DNA of 64,000 nucleotides from Pelagerythrobacter marensis (GTDB taxonomy: Bacteria; Pseudomonadota; Alphaproteobacteria; Sphingomonadales; Sphingomonadaceae): NCBI RefSeq assembly GCF_001028625.1, contig NZ_CP011805.1, positions 558,001 to 622,000 on the forward strand, written 5' to 3'. The position numbers and the translations under genes are program-made. Shown in pieces: positions 53,016 to 64,000 of this stretch. How positions within the stretch are numbered: position 1 is the first letter of the stretch; each line of letters opens with the position of its first letter. The notes beneath the pieces were generated by a model. The model saw only the letters and a list, made by a program, of their open reading frames with translations. It ran no database searches and was not told where the DNA came from.

Positions 53016-53108
53016 GGCTCTGTTTCCCTTTCGCACGTGATCGCGCGACGCGCGCGAGCGGCGGGGGATCCTGTTCCCGGCTGGTTTCGGTCGCGTTTCC
53101 GAACGCGG

Positions 53109-53831
53109 TTAAGCCGGATTTACCACACGCTCGCGGTGGCGGGTGGGGAAATCCTCGCCCACAAGGGCTGCGATTCGCTCACCCACGACAGCCGGCTCCT
53201 TGACCGTGGCCGGGTCTTCACCCGGATAGGCCTTGGCCCGCATGGCGGTGCGCGTCGCGCCCGGATCGACGATGGCCACCCGGATATCGCCCAGTTTGCG
53301 GACTTCCTCCGCATAACTGTCGAGCAGGGATTCGAATGCTGCCTTGGTCGAGCCGTAACCGGCCCAGAACGCCCGCGGTTCGCTGCCGACGCTGCTGGTC
53401 AGGCCGATCACGCGCGCCTGGCCGCTGCGCTTCAACAGCGGATCGAAGGCTGCGATCAGCGCCTGGGTGGCCAGCAGGTTGGTCGTGACCGCCTGAGCGA
53501 ACTGCTTGGGGTCGATCTGCGTAACCGGCGTTAGCGTGGGCAGATAAGCTGCGGAAATGACCAGGATATCGAGCTTGTCCCACCGGCCTGCAATGGCAGT
53601 GGCGAGGCGCGCGATCCCATCCTGTTCCGACAGGTCGAGCGGCGCGATCGTCGCGTTGCCGCCGGCACCGTGGATCGCATCTTCCACACCTTCCAGCGCG
53701 CGCACTTCGCGCCCGGTCAGGATCACGTGCGCACCCTGATCGGCCAGCGCGATCGCCGTTGCGGCACCGATCCCGCGGCTCGCACCGGTGACGAGGGCAA
53801 CGCGCCCTTCGAGAGGCTTGTCGTCGGCCAT
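53109..53831 (-). CDS. Short-chain dehydrogenase/reductase
   Basis: A Rossmann SDR of 240 residues: cofactor motif TGASRGIGAATA, ILVISAAYLPTL in place of NNAG, and active-site S-x13-YGSTK (SSVGSEPRAFWAGYGSTKAA). The substrate cannot be told from sequence. Its ATG overlaps the purF stop as TGATG, so translation is coupled to purF. I recall the same purF-SDR order in related sphingomonads, which hints at a linked but unknown role. Confidence 0.92.
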   Translation of the reverse strand: MADDKPLEGRVALVTGASRGIGAATAIALADQGAHVILTGREVRALEGVEDAIHGAGGNATIAPLDLSEQDGIARLATAIAGRWDKLDILVISAAYLPTLTPVTQIDPKQFAQAVTTNLLATQALIAAFDPLLKRSGQARVIGLTSSVGSEPRAFWAGYGSTKAAFESLLDSYAEEVRKLGDIRVAIVDPGATRTAMRAKAYPGEDPATVKEPAVVGERIAALVGEDFPTRHRERVVNPA

Positions 53832-55297
53832 CAGGCAACCTTGTCGAATGAAAGCTGGGCATCGCGATGCTCGCGATTGACGAGATCGGTCAGCGGCGTG
53901 GGATAGTCGCCGGTAAAGCAGGCGTCGCAGAATGAAGGGCAGGCGGGATCGCGCGGTTCATGCCCGACCGCGCGATAGAGGCCGTCGATCGAAACGAAGG
54001 CCAGGCTGTCGGCCTTGATGAATTCGCGCATCGGCTCGATCTCCATCCGCGCGGCGAGCAGCTTGGACCGTTCGGGGGTATCGACGCCATAGAAGCACGA
54101 ATGCGCCGTGGGCGGGCTGGCGACGCGAAAGTGAACCTCGGTCGCGCCGGCTTCGCGCATCATCTCGACGATTTTCATGCTGGTCGTCCCGCGCACGATC
54201 GAATCGTCGATCAGCACGATCCGCTTGCCTTCCACCAGCGCGCGATTGGCGTTGTGCTTGCGCTTCACACTGGAATGGCGGGCGCCGTCGCTCGGCTGGA
54301 TGAACGTGCGGCCGACATAGTGCGAACGGATGATGCCCAGTTCGAACGGCACCCCCGATTGCTGGGCATAGCCGATTGCCGCGGGCACGCCGCTGTCGGG
54401 CACTGGCACGACCAGATCAACATCGACCGGGTTTTCAATCGCGAGCTGTTCGCCAATCGCCTTGCGCGCGGCATAGACGCTGCGTCCATCGAAGATCGAA
54501 TCGGGCCGGCTGAAATAGACGTGTTCGAAAATGCACGGGCGTGGGCTGTGATTGCCGAAGGGATGCAGCGAATCGACGTTGCCGTCGAAATCGACCTTGA
54601 TCAGTTCGCCCGGTTCGACCTGGCGGACGAACTCAGCGCCGACGACGTCGAACGCCACCGTTTCGCTGGCGAAGACCGTGGCATCGCCCATCTTGCCCAT
54701 TACCAGCGGGCGAATGCCCAGCGGATCGCGGCAGGCAATCATGCCTTCCGGCGTCATCACGATCAGCGCGTAGGCGCCTTCGATCAACCGCAGGGCATCG
54801 ATCAGCCGGTCGCTCATCGTCGGATAGCGGCTGGTCGCGACGAGGTGGATGATCACCTCGGTATCGGATGTCGACTGGAAGATCGCTCCCTTGCGGACCA
54901 GTTCCTGCCGCAGGGTTCCGGCATTCGAGATATTGCCGTTGTGCGCGACCGAAAAACCGCCGCTGGCCAGATCGGCATAGAGCGGCTGAATATTGCGCAG
55001 GCCCGATCCACCGGTGGTGGAATAGCGCACGTGGCCCGCGGCCATGAAGCCGGGCAGTTCCGCGATCGCTTCGCTGGAGGAGAAGTTTTCGGCCACCTGG
55101 CCGATTCCCCGGCGCTGATAGAATTCGTTGCCGTCGAAACTGGTTATGCCGGCAGCTTCCTGCCCGCGATGTTGCAGGGCGTGCAGGCCCAGCGCGGTTG
55201 CCGCCGTGGCATCGGCTGCATTGATCGCGCCGAAGACGCCGCACTCCTCGCGGAGCTTGTCGCCGTCCTCGTCGCGGAACGGGTGGGTGAGGTTCAT
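53831..55297 (-). CDS. purF: Amidophosphoribosyltransferase
   Basis: The first committed step of purine synthesis: PRPP plus glutamine to phosphoribosylamine. It has 488 residues from the ATG at 55295-55297. A short propeptide precedes the catalytic Cys in REECGVFG, followed by the glutaminase domain (HALQHRGQEAAGI, HVRYSTTGGS, VAHNGNISNA). The PRPP site is VLIDDSIVRGTTSMKIV. Cysteines in SCFYGVD and FCDACFTGDYP indicate the iron-sulfur-containing Bacillus-type enzyme. An ATG 39 nt upstream is less likely because the propeptide would be unusually long. Confidence 0.96.
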   Translation of the reverse strand: MNLTHPFRDEDGDKLREECGVFGAINAADATAATALGLHALQHRGQEAAGITSFDGNEFYQRRGIGQVAENFSSSEAIAELPGFMAAGHVRYSTTGGSGLRNIQPLYADLASGGFSVAHNGNISNAGTLRQELVRKGAIFQSTSDTEVIIHLVATSRYPTMSDRLIDALRLIEGAYALIVMTPEGMIACRDPLGIRPLVMGKMGDATVFASETVAFDVVGAEFVRQVEPGELIKVDFDGNVDSLHPFGNHSPRPCIFEHVYFSRPDSIFDGRSVYAARKAIGEQLAIENPVDVDLVVPVPDSGVPAAIGYAQQSGVPFELGIIRSHYVGRTFIQPSDGARHSSVKRKHNANRALVEGKRIVLIDDSIVRGTTSMKIVEMMREAGATEVHFRVASPPTAHSCFYGVDTPERSKLLAARMEIEPMREFIKADSLAFVSIDGLYRAVGHEPRDPACPSFCDACFTGDYPTPLTDLVNREHRDAQLSFDKVA

Positions 55298-55462
55298 TGC
55301 GATGCGATCCGGTTGCGCGCGTCTCGCGGCGCTCAATGGCGATGTTACCGCCCGATTACAAGGGCAGCGTGGCGCCGGCCGCGTCCCGCAGGGATTTCAT
55401 TGCACGGTCAGGAAAGCAACCCTAAAGCCGGGGCGTCCCAACAACGGAAGAACCCTTCGCCC

Positions 55463-56704
55463 TTGGTACTTTCCCTTTTCGAACGAACGATCGCCAGGCG
55501 TTACCTGCTGCCGGGCAAGAGCGAGGCGTTCATCGCGCTGGTCGCCGGCATCAGCGTGGGCGTGGTCATGCTCTCGGTCGCGATGCTGGTGATCGTGATG
55601 AGCGTGATGAACGGTTTCCGGGCCGAGCTGCTGGACAAGATCGTGGGGCTGAACGGCCATGCGATCGTGCAGGGTTATGGGGAGCGGATCGATAACTGGG
55701 AAAGCGTGCTGCAGGATGTCCGCAAGACGCCGGGCGTGGTCAAGGCCTCGCCGCTGATCGAGAAGGGTTTGGCGGTAAACTACAACGGGCGTTACCTCGG
55801 TGTTCTCGTGCGCGGCAACACGCAGGATGCAATCGATTCGCTGGGGCCCAATCTGGTTGCCGGCAACCTTTCCCAATTGAAGGCGGGCGGAAAGAACGTG
55901 GCACTGGGCGCGCGGCTGGCGGAAAGCCTTGGCGTGCGAGTCGGTGACACGATCACCCTGATCAACTTCGAAGGCCGCACGACGCCCTTCGGCACGATGC
56001 CGCGGCAGGTCGGCTACAAGGTGGCGGCCGTGTTCGAGGTGGGGATTTACGATTACGACCAGAAATTCGTCGTCATGCCGATGCAGGATGCGCAGCAATT
56101 GCTGCTGATGGGCGATTCGGTCGGCATGATCGAGATCAAGACGACCGATGCCGACAAGGTGGAGGAAATCCTCGAACCGATCCGCCGCCAGCTGGAAGGG
56201 CGGGCGGTGATCAACACCTGGAAGACGATCAATTCGACATTGTTCGAGGCACTGCAGGTCGAACGGGTGGCGATGTTTTTCGCCTTGAGTTTCATGGTTC
56301 TGGTCGCGGCCTTCAACATTCTTTCCAGCCTGGTGATGCTGGTCCGCGCGAAAACGCGCGACATCGCGATCATGCGCACGATGGGCGCCACCCGGCGCAG
56401 CCTGCTCAAGATCTTCGTCACGACCGGGTTCACGGTCGGCGCGCTGGGCACGGTCGCGGGGCTGGTGCTCGGCTTCCTGGTGCTCGCCTTCCGCCAGCAG
56501 ATCGTGAAAGTGATCGAAGTCGTCACCGGCCAGAACCTGTGGGACCCGTCGATCCGCTTCCTTTCCACCTTGCCCGCGCGGGTCGATCCGCTGGAGATTG
56601 CCGGGATCGTCGCGCTGGCGCTGGTGCTCAGCTTCCTTGCCACGCTCTATCCCGCATTCAAGGCGTCCAGTACCGATCCCGTGCAGGTGTTGCGTTATGA
56701 GTGA
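55463..56704 (+). CDS. lolC: Lipoprotein-releasing ABC transporter permease (LolC/E family)
   Basis: An inner-membrane permease that extracts lipoproteins for transport to the outer membrane. It has 413 residues from a TTG start at 55463 (MVLSLFERTIARRYLLPGKSEAFI); no ATG fits the conserved N-terminus. Membrane helices are at about 20-48 and three near the C-terminus (ALSFMVLVAAFNILSSLVMLV, FTVGALGTVAGLVLGFLVLAF, IAGIVALALVLSFLATLYPAF), with a large periplasmic loop between. Alphaproteobacteria often have one permease gene instead of separate lolC and lolE. It overlaps lolD by 8 bp. Confidence 0.93.
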   Translation: MVLSLFERTIARRYLLPGKSEAFIALVAGISVGVVMLSVAMLVIVMSVMNGFRAELLDKIVGLNGHAIVQGYGERIDNWESVLQDVRKTPGVVKASPLIEKGLAVNYNGRYLGVLVRGNTQDAIDSLGPNLVAGNLSQLKAGGKNVALGARLAESLGVRVGDTITLINFEGRTTPFGTMPRQVGYKVAAVFEVGIYDYDQKFVVMPMQDAQQLLLMGDSVGMIEIKTTDADKVEEILEPIRRQLEGRAVINTWKTINSTLFEALQVERVAMFFALSFMVLVAAFNILSSLVMLVRAKTRDIAIMRTMGATRRSLLKIFVTTGFTVGALGTVAGLVLGFLVLAFRQQIVKVIEVVTGQNLWDPSIRFLSTLPARVDPLEIAGIVALALVLSFLATLYPAFKASSTDPVQVLRYE

Positions 56705-57371
56705 GCCCGTCGTCCGCCTCGCCGGTCTTTCGCGCAGCTTCCAGCAGGGCGGTGTCAGCATCGACGTGCTCCGCGGAATCGATCTGGAAATCGCCCCCGG
56801 CGAAATCGTCGCCCTGCTCGGCCCTTCGGGTTCGGGCAAGTCGACGATGCTGCAGGCGGTCGGCCTGCTCGAAGGGGGCTTCGGCGGAACGATAGAGATC
56901 GCGGGGACGAAAGCCAGCGCCCTGCCATCCGATGGGCGCACCCGCGTCAGGCGCGAGCATCTCGGCTTCGTCTATCAGTTCCACCATCTCCTGCCCGATT
57001 TCAATGCGGAGGAGAACGTGATCCTGCCGCAGCTCGTCGCCGGCAAGGGGCGTGACGAAGCGGCGGAGCGCGCGCGCGAGCTGCTGACGGCGCTCGGCCT
57101 GGCGCAGCGGCTCGACCACCGGCCCAGCCAGCTTTCGGGCGGCGAGCAGCAGCGCGTTGCCGTGGCCCGCGCGCTGGCCAACCGGCCGACGCTGGTGCTT
57201 GCCGACGAGCCGACCGGCAATCTGGACGAACACACGGCGGACGGCGTGCTCGAACAATTCCTCGGCCTGGTTCGGGGGGAGGGGAGCGCGGCGCTGGTCG
57301 CTACGCACAACGAACGCCTCGCCGCGAAGATGGATCGGGTCCTGCGCCTGCACGAGGGGCTGCTGGAATAG
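56697..57371 (+). CDS. lolD: Lipoprotein-releasing ABC transporter ATP-binding protein
   Basis: The ATPase partner of the LolC/E permease, 224 residues. Walker A is GPSGSGKST at 41-49, the Q-loop is in YQFHHLLPDFNAEENV with the LolD-type FHHLLPDF, the signature is LSGGEQQRVAVARAL, and Walker B is LVLADEPTGNLD. The ATG at 56697 overlaps the permease 3' end. Together with dnaE downstream this is a gene order I recall as conserved in alphaproteobacteria. Confidence 0.95.
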   Translation: MSEPVVRLAGLSRSFQQGGVSIDVLRGIDLEIAPGEIVALLGPSGSGKSTMLQAVGLLEGGFGGTIEIAGTKASALPSDGRTRVRREHLGFVYQFHHLLPDFNAEENVILPQLVAGKGRDEAAERARELLTALGLAQRLDHRPSQLSGGEQQRVAVARALANRPTLVLADEPTGNLDEHTADGVLEQFLGLVRGEGSAALVATHNERLAAKMDRVLRLHEGLLE

Positions 57372-57420
57372 CGGACCCGGGCGGCGTTTCGGGCGTTGGC
57401 CATGCGAAGGAGGAATTCGC

Positions 57421-57696
57421 ATGACCGACCATCCCAGCACTTACAAGGCCGCAAAAACGCATAACGAAGGCGTCCAGTGGGACGACCGCGCCGCCATCCA
57501 CGAGGCTGGCGATGGCCAGGGCGTGCTCGACGGGGCCAAGGGCTTGCGCAGCGGCACGCTGGCCGAAATGATCGCGCAGGTCATGGCCTATCCCCCAGAA
57601 CGGCGCGGCGATTTCGTGATCCAGAAGGCGGGCGATCACCGCCTTGAACGCGAAGAGATCGAAGCGCTCGCGGCGCGGGGCGACTTTCCCGGCTGA
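57421..57696 (+). CDS. Small conserved hypothetical protein downstream of lolD
   Basis: A 91-residue soluble acidic protein, beginning MTDHPSTYKAAKTHNEGVQW, with a perfect AGGAGG 7 nt before the ATG, indicating strong translation. It has no membrane segment, signal or cysteine. The second half (AEMIAQVMAYPPERRGDFVI, LEREEIEALAARG) is helical. I do not know the family or function. Confidence 0.78.
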   Translation: MTDHPSTYKAAKTHNEGVQWDDRAAIHEAGDGQGVLDGAKGLRSGTLAEMIAQVMAYPPERRGDFVIQKAGDHRLEREEIEALAARGDFPG

Positions 57697-57757
57697 ACGC
57701 TCTGCCGTGCCTGCCCCAACTATGCTAGACGCCGGCTTTCGCTAGCGGGAGCGCGCC

Positions 57758-58237
57758 ATGACCACGATCGCCGATTTCACCGTCGCTGCCAACAATGGCG
57801 CGCCGATCGACCTGAAGGACAAGGTCGGGAAAGTCCTGCTGATCGTGAACACCGCGAGCCAGTGCGGCTTCACCCCGCAGTATGAAGGGCTGGAGGCGCT
57901 GTATCGCACCTATGGCGATCGCGGGTTCGAAGTGCTGGGCTTCCCCTGCAACCAGTTCGGCGGGCAGGAGCCGGGCGATGCCGATGAGATCGCGCAATTC
58001 TGTCAGGTCAATTTCGGCGTCAGCTTTCCGCTGATGGCAAAGATCGAGGTGAATGGCGAAGGCGCCTCGCCGCTGTTCGACTGGCTGAAACGCGAAGCGC
58101 CCGGCCTGATGGGGTCCAAAGCGGTCAAGTGGAACTTCACCAAGTTCCTGATCGACCGCGATGGGCAGGTCGTGCGCCGCTATGGTCCGACCGACAGGCC
58201 GGAGAAGTTGGCCGCCGATATCGAGGCGCTGCTCTAG
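57758..58237 (+). CDS. Glutathione peroxidase family thiol peroxidase
   Basis: Reduces hydrogen peroxide and organic hydroperoxides in the cytosol. It has 159 residues, the family norm. The peroxidatic Cys is C36 in NTASQCGFTPQYEGLEALY. GFPCNQFGGQEPG carries the catalytic Gln and a second Cys that may be the resolving one. KWNFTKFLIDRDG supplies the Trp and Asn of the active site. Bacterial members with Cys instead of selenocysteine often prefer thioredoxin as donor. Stand-alone gene 74 bp before dnaE. Confidence 0.95.
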   Translation: MTTIADFTVAANNGAPIDLKDKVGKVLLIVNTASQCGFTPQYEGLEALYRTYGDRGFEVLGFPCNQFGGQEPGDADEIAQFCQVNFGVSFPLMAKIEVNGEGASPLFDWLKREAPGLMGSKAVKWNFTKFLIDRDGQVVRRYGPTDRPEKLAADIEALL

Positions 58238-58310
58238 GATCGGGACACGGCAGGGGAAACGCGCGGGCCGCCCCCTTGGCGAATCCTGCCGCGACCCGCA
58301 TATTCGCCCG

Positions 58311-61784
<3,474 letters not shown>

Positions 61785-62215
61785 CGCGGCCTCCTCGCTC
61801 GCTTCGGCGGCGGGCGGCGTCTTTTCGAACACGGTCGTATAGCGCGCGGCCAGCATCAGGATCGTGGGCACCAGCATGGTGTTCCACACATCCTTCCAGT
61901 GGCCATCGTAATCGGGGTTGCGCCCGATGCTCTTGTTTTCGTACCAGTCCCAATATTCGCCAGCCAGCGCGACTGCCAGCACCAGCAGCCAGGGGCGCCA
62001 CTGGCGCACTTTCCAGCCGAAGAGTGCGCAGGCGCCCAGCAGGATCGCGAGCGCGACGTAGATGTGCAGCGCATCCTTGGCGAGATGCGTGTATTCGATG
62101 ATGACCATTTTGACTTGCTGGAGCAGGCTCATCCTCTGGCCTTGGAGCCGATTGCATTGCTGCGCAAGCACCGGCATGAAAGTGGCAAAGCGAAATCGAA
62201 TGGGAGAGGACGGTT

Positions 62216-63826
62216 ATGCTTGGAGCGATGCAGAGCTGGGAACTGGTGGTAACCCACCTGATCGATCATGCCGCGCGCGAACACGGCGCGCGGGAACATG
62301 TCACTTACTGGGCCGACGGCACGGAAACGCGCGCGAACTGGGCCAGCATTCGCCACGACGCGCTGCGCATGACGCAGGCGCTGCGCGCGCTTGGTATTCG
62401 GAAGGGCGACCGGGTGGCGACCCTGGCGATGAACCATTCGCGCCACCTCGTCAGCTGGTACGGCGTGGCCGGGGCCGGGGGCGTGCTGCACACGATCAAC
62501 CCGCGCCTGTTCGAAGACCAGCTGGAATATATCGCCAACCATGCCGAAGACCGGGTGCTGCTCTACGACGCGGCCTTTCAGCCGATCATCGACAAGATGC
62601 GCGACAAGTGGCCGACGATCGAACACTATGTCTGCTACGACCCGCCCGAAGAGTTCGGGGGGATGGGCTTCGAGGACTGGATTGGCGCCCATGACGGCGA
62701 CACCGCCTGGGTGCCGGTCGACGAACGCGATCCGTGCATGCTCTGCTACACCAGCGGCACGACCGGCAATCCCAAGGGCGTGCTCTACGAACACCGCTCC
62801 ACCATGATCCACGCCATGGCGGGCATCCAGCCCAATGCGTTCGATTTCGATGCGCGCAGCGTGATGCTGCCGGTCGTGCCGATGTTTCATGCGGCGAGTT
62901 GGGGCCTGCCCTGGGCCGGGGCGATTACCGGGGTCAAGTTCGTCTATGCGGCGGTCAACGATCCGGCGGTGCTGTGCAACCTGATGGAACGCGAAGGGGT
63001 GACCCATTCCGCTGGCGTGCCGACCGTCTGGCTGGCGATGTTCCAGCATTGCGACAGTACCGGAACACCGCTGCCCAAATTGCAGCAGGCGATCATCGGC
63101 GGTTCGGCCGCGCCGCGCTTCATGATCGAGCGGCTGATGAAGAACGGCAGCCGCGTCGCCCATGCCTGGGGCATGACCGAAACGTCCCCCATCGGCACCG
63201 TCGGCGCGCCGACGCCCGACTGGGACAGCCTCTCGTTCGAGGAGCAGGTGGACATCGTCACCCGTCAGGGCCGCCCGGTCTTCGGGGTGGAACTGCGCAC
63301 GGTCGACCTCGACGACTGGACGAAGGAACTTCCGCGCGACGGCAAGAGCGCGGGCGCGCTGCAGATCCGGGGGCCGTGGATCATCGAGCGTTACTTCAGG
63401 GCGGAAGAGGACGCCGTGACCGAAGATGGCTGGTTCAACACCGGCGATGTCGGCATTCTCCACCCTGACGGGACGCTGCAGCTGACCGACCGGACCAAGG
63501 ACGTGATCAAGTCCGGCGGCGAATGGATCAGTTCGGTCGAGCTGGAAAACGCCGCCTGCGGCCATCCCAAGGTGGCCGAGGCGGCGGCGATCGGAATGCC
63601 CCATCCCAAGTGGGACGAGCGCCCGGTGCTGTTCGTGGTCGCCAAGGAAGGCTGCGAATGCACGGCGGAAGAGGTGATCGGCCATCTCGAACCGCTGGTG
63701 GCCAAGTGGTGGCTGCCCGATGCGGTCGAATTCGTCGACGACATCCCACACACCGCGACCGGCAAGATCAGCAAGAAGGACTTGCGCGCCCGCTTCGCCG
63801 ACTACACGCTGGAGGCCGCCGAATGA
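62216..63826 (+). CDS. Long-chain fatty acid-CoA ligase (AMP-binding family)
   Basis: An adenylate-forming enzyme of 536 residues that activates fatty or related acids to CoA thioesters. The P-loop is YTSGTTGNPKG at about 178-188, with later marks MFHAASWGLPW, HAWGMTETSPIG, NTGDVGILHPDG, LTDRTKDVIKSGGEWISSVELEN and the catalytic Lys in TGKISKKDLR. These fit the medium/long-chain FadD3/FadD35-like branch. The ATG at 62216 has AGAGGA 6 nt upstream. It overlaps the DUF1330 gene by ATGA, so the two are co-translated. Confidence 0.94.
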   Translation: MLGAMQSWELVVTHLIDHAAREHGAREHVTYWADGTETRANWASIRHDALRMTQALRALGIRKGDRVATLAMNHSRHLVSWYGVAGAGGVLHTINPRLFEDQLEYIANHAEDRVLLYDAAFQPIIDKMRDKWPTIEHYVCYDPPEEFGGMGFEDWIGAHDGDTAWVPVDERDPCMLCYTSGTTGNPKGVLYEHRSTMIHAMAGIQPNAFDFDARSVMLPVVPMFHAASWGLPWAGAITGVKFVYAAVNDPAVLCNLMEREGVTHSAGVPTVWLAMFQHCDSTGTPLPKLQQAIIGGSAAPRFMIERLMKNGSRVAHAWGMTETSPIGTVGAPTPDWDSLSFEEQVDIVTRQGRPVFGVELRTVDLDDWTKELPRDGKSAGALQIRGPWIIERYFRAEEDAVTEDGWFNTGDVGILHPDGTLQLTDRTKDVIKSGGEWISSVELENAACGHPKVAEAAAIGMPHPKWDERPVLFVVAKEGCECTAEEVIGHLEPLVAKWWLPDAVEFVDDIPHTATGKISKKDLRARFADYTLEAAE

Positions 63827-64000
63827 CCGCCTACATCGACCCGAGCCGCGCGAATTTCGACGCGTTCAAGGCTCTGCCGCGCGACGAGCCGATCCACATG
63901 CTCAACCTCCTGCTCTATCGCGACCGGGCCGAGTACCCGGAGGGGCACGAACATGCAGGGAAGGACTGGACGGGCCGCCGCGCTTACGAGGAATACGGCA
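63823..64000 (+). CDS. DUF1330-family protein, N-terminal part (runs off window)
   Basis: The first 59 codons of a gene beginning MTAYIDPSRANFDAFKALPR, then PIHMLNLLLYRDRAEYPEGH and RRAYEEYG. The HMLNLL-L-R and AYEEYG pattern is typical of DUF1330, a ferredoxin-like alpha-beta barrel family of unknown function often next to acyl-CoA genes. It is translationally coupled to the acyl-CoA ligase. Confidence 0.82.
   Translation, partial: MTAYIDPSRANFDAFKALPRDEPIHMLNLLLYRDRAEYPEGHEHAGKDWTGRRAYEEYG

Overview
The window looks like chromosome of a high-GC alphaproteobacterium, most likely a sphingomonad of the Erythrobacteraceae type. This is an inference from gene content, gene order (mdh-sucD-sucA, lolC/E-lolD near dnaE, purF-SDR), a GAAC-N7-GAAC LexA box, and small palindromic repeats that I associate with that order. 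Most of it is ordinary housekeeping DNA. I see no tRNA, rRNA, CRISPR array, integrase or complete insertion sequence.

Region 1 (0-7 kb, mostly minus strand) carries the TCA genes mdh, sucD and the start of sucA, then a GGDEF-EAL protein and a SleB-type wall hydrolase. sucC is absent. A 415-bp palindrome-ended element carrying a GIY-YIG nuclease gene lies between sucD and sucA, and an 'empty' relative lies between mdh and sucD. Region 2 (7-18 kb) has a cobalamin riboswitch driving a BtuB-like receptor, an M3 peptidase lipoprotein, thpR, a serine hydrolase, and uvrA under an apparent SOS promoter. Region 3 (18.2-22.5 kb) is the most irregular stretch. It has a lower-GC orphan membrane protein beside a 36-codon remnant, a REP-like hairpin, an HTH protein gene containing two different dispersed repeats in frame, rlpA, and an 800-bp gap with paired DnaA-box-like sequences.

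Region 4 (22.5-29 kb, minus) holds argG, two tandem cyclopropane-fatty-acid (CFA) synthase genes, and a tightly coupled SDR / cytochrome b / molybdopterin oxidoreductase operon. Region 5 (29-38 kb) has two small regulatory circuits (azoR/HxlR; BlaI-type repressor/M56 protease with two operators), an alpha-hydroxy-acid dehydrogenase, a YpfJ-type metalloprotease, a 3-hydroxybutyrate dehydrogenase and an M28 peptidase.

Region 6 (38-50 kb) has guaB, rsmB, rppH, a hormone-sensitive-lipase-type esterase, korAB (2-oxoacid:ferredoxin oxidoreductase), a YdjM-like membrane protein, a PAP2 phosphatase and a photolyase. Region 7 (50-64 kb) has a third CFA synthase, a class-C-type serine hydrolase lipoprotein, a PilZ protein, SDR-purF, lolC/E-lolD, glutathione peroxidase, dnaE, an acyl-CoA ligase and the start of a DUF1330 gene.

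The best candidate for something undescribed is the family of composite palindromic elements at 676-1090, 2012-2092 and 20208-20274, one of which carries a GIY-YIG nuclease gene. All similarity calls come from reading the sequence and recalling families; no database search was run.
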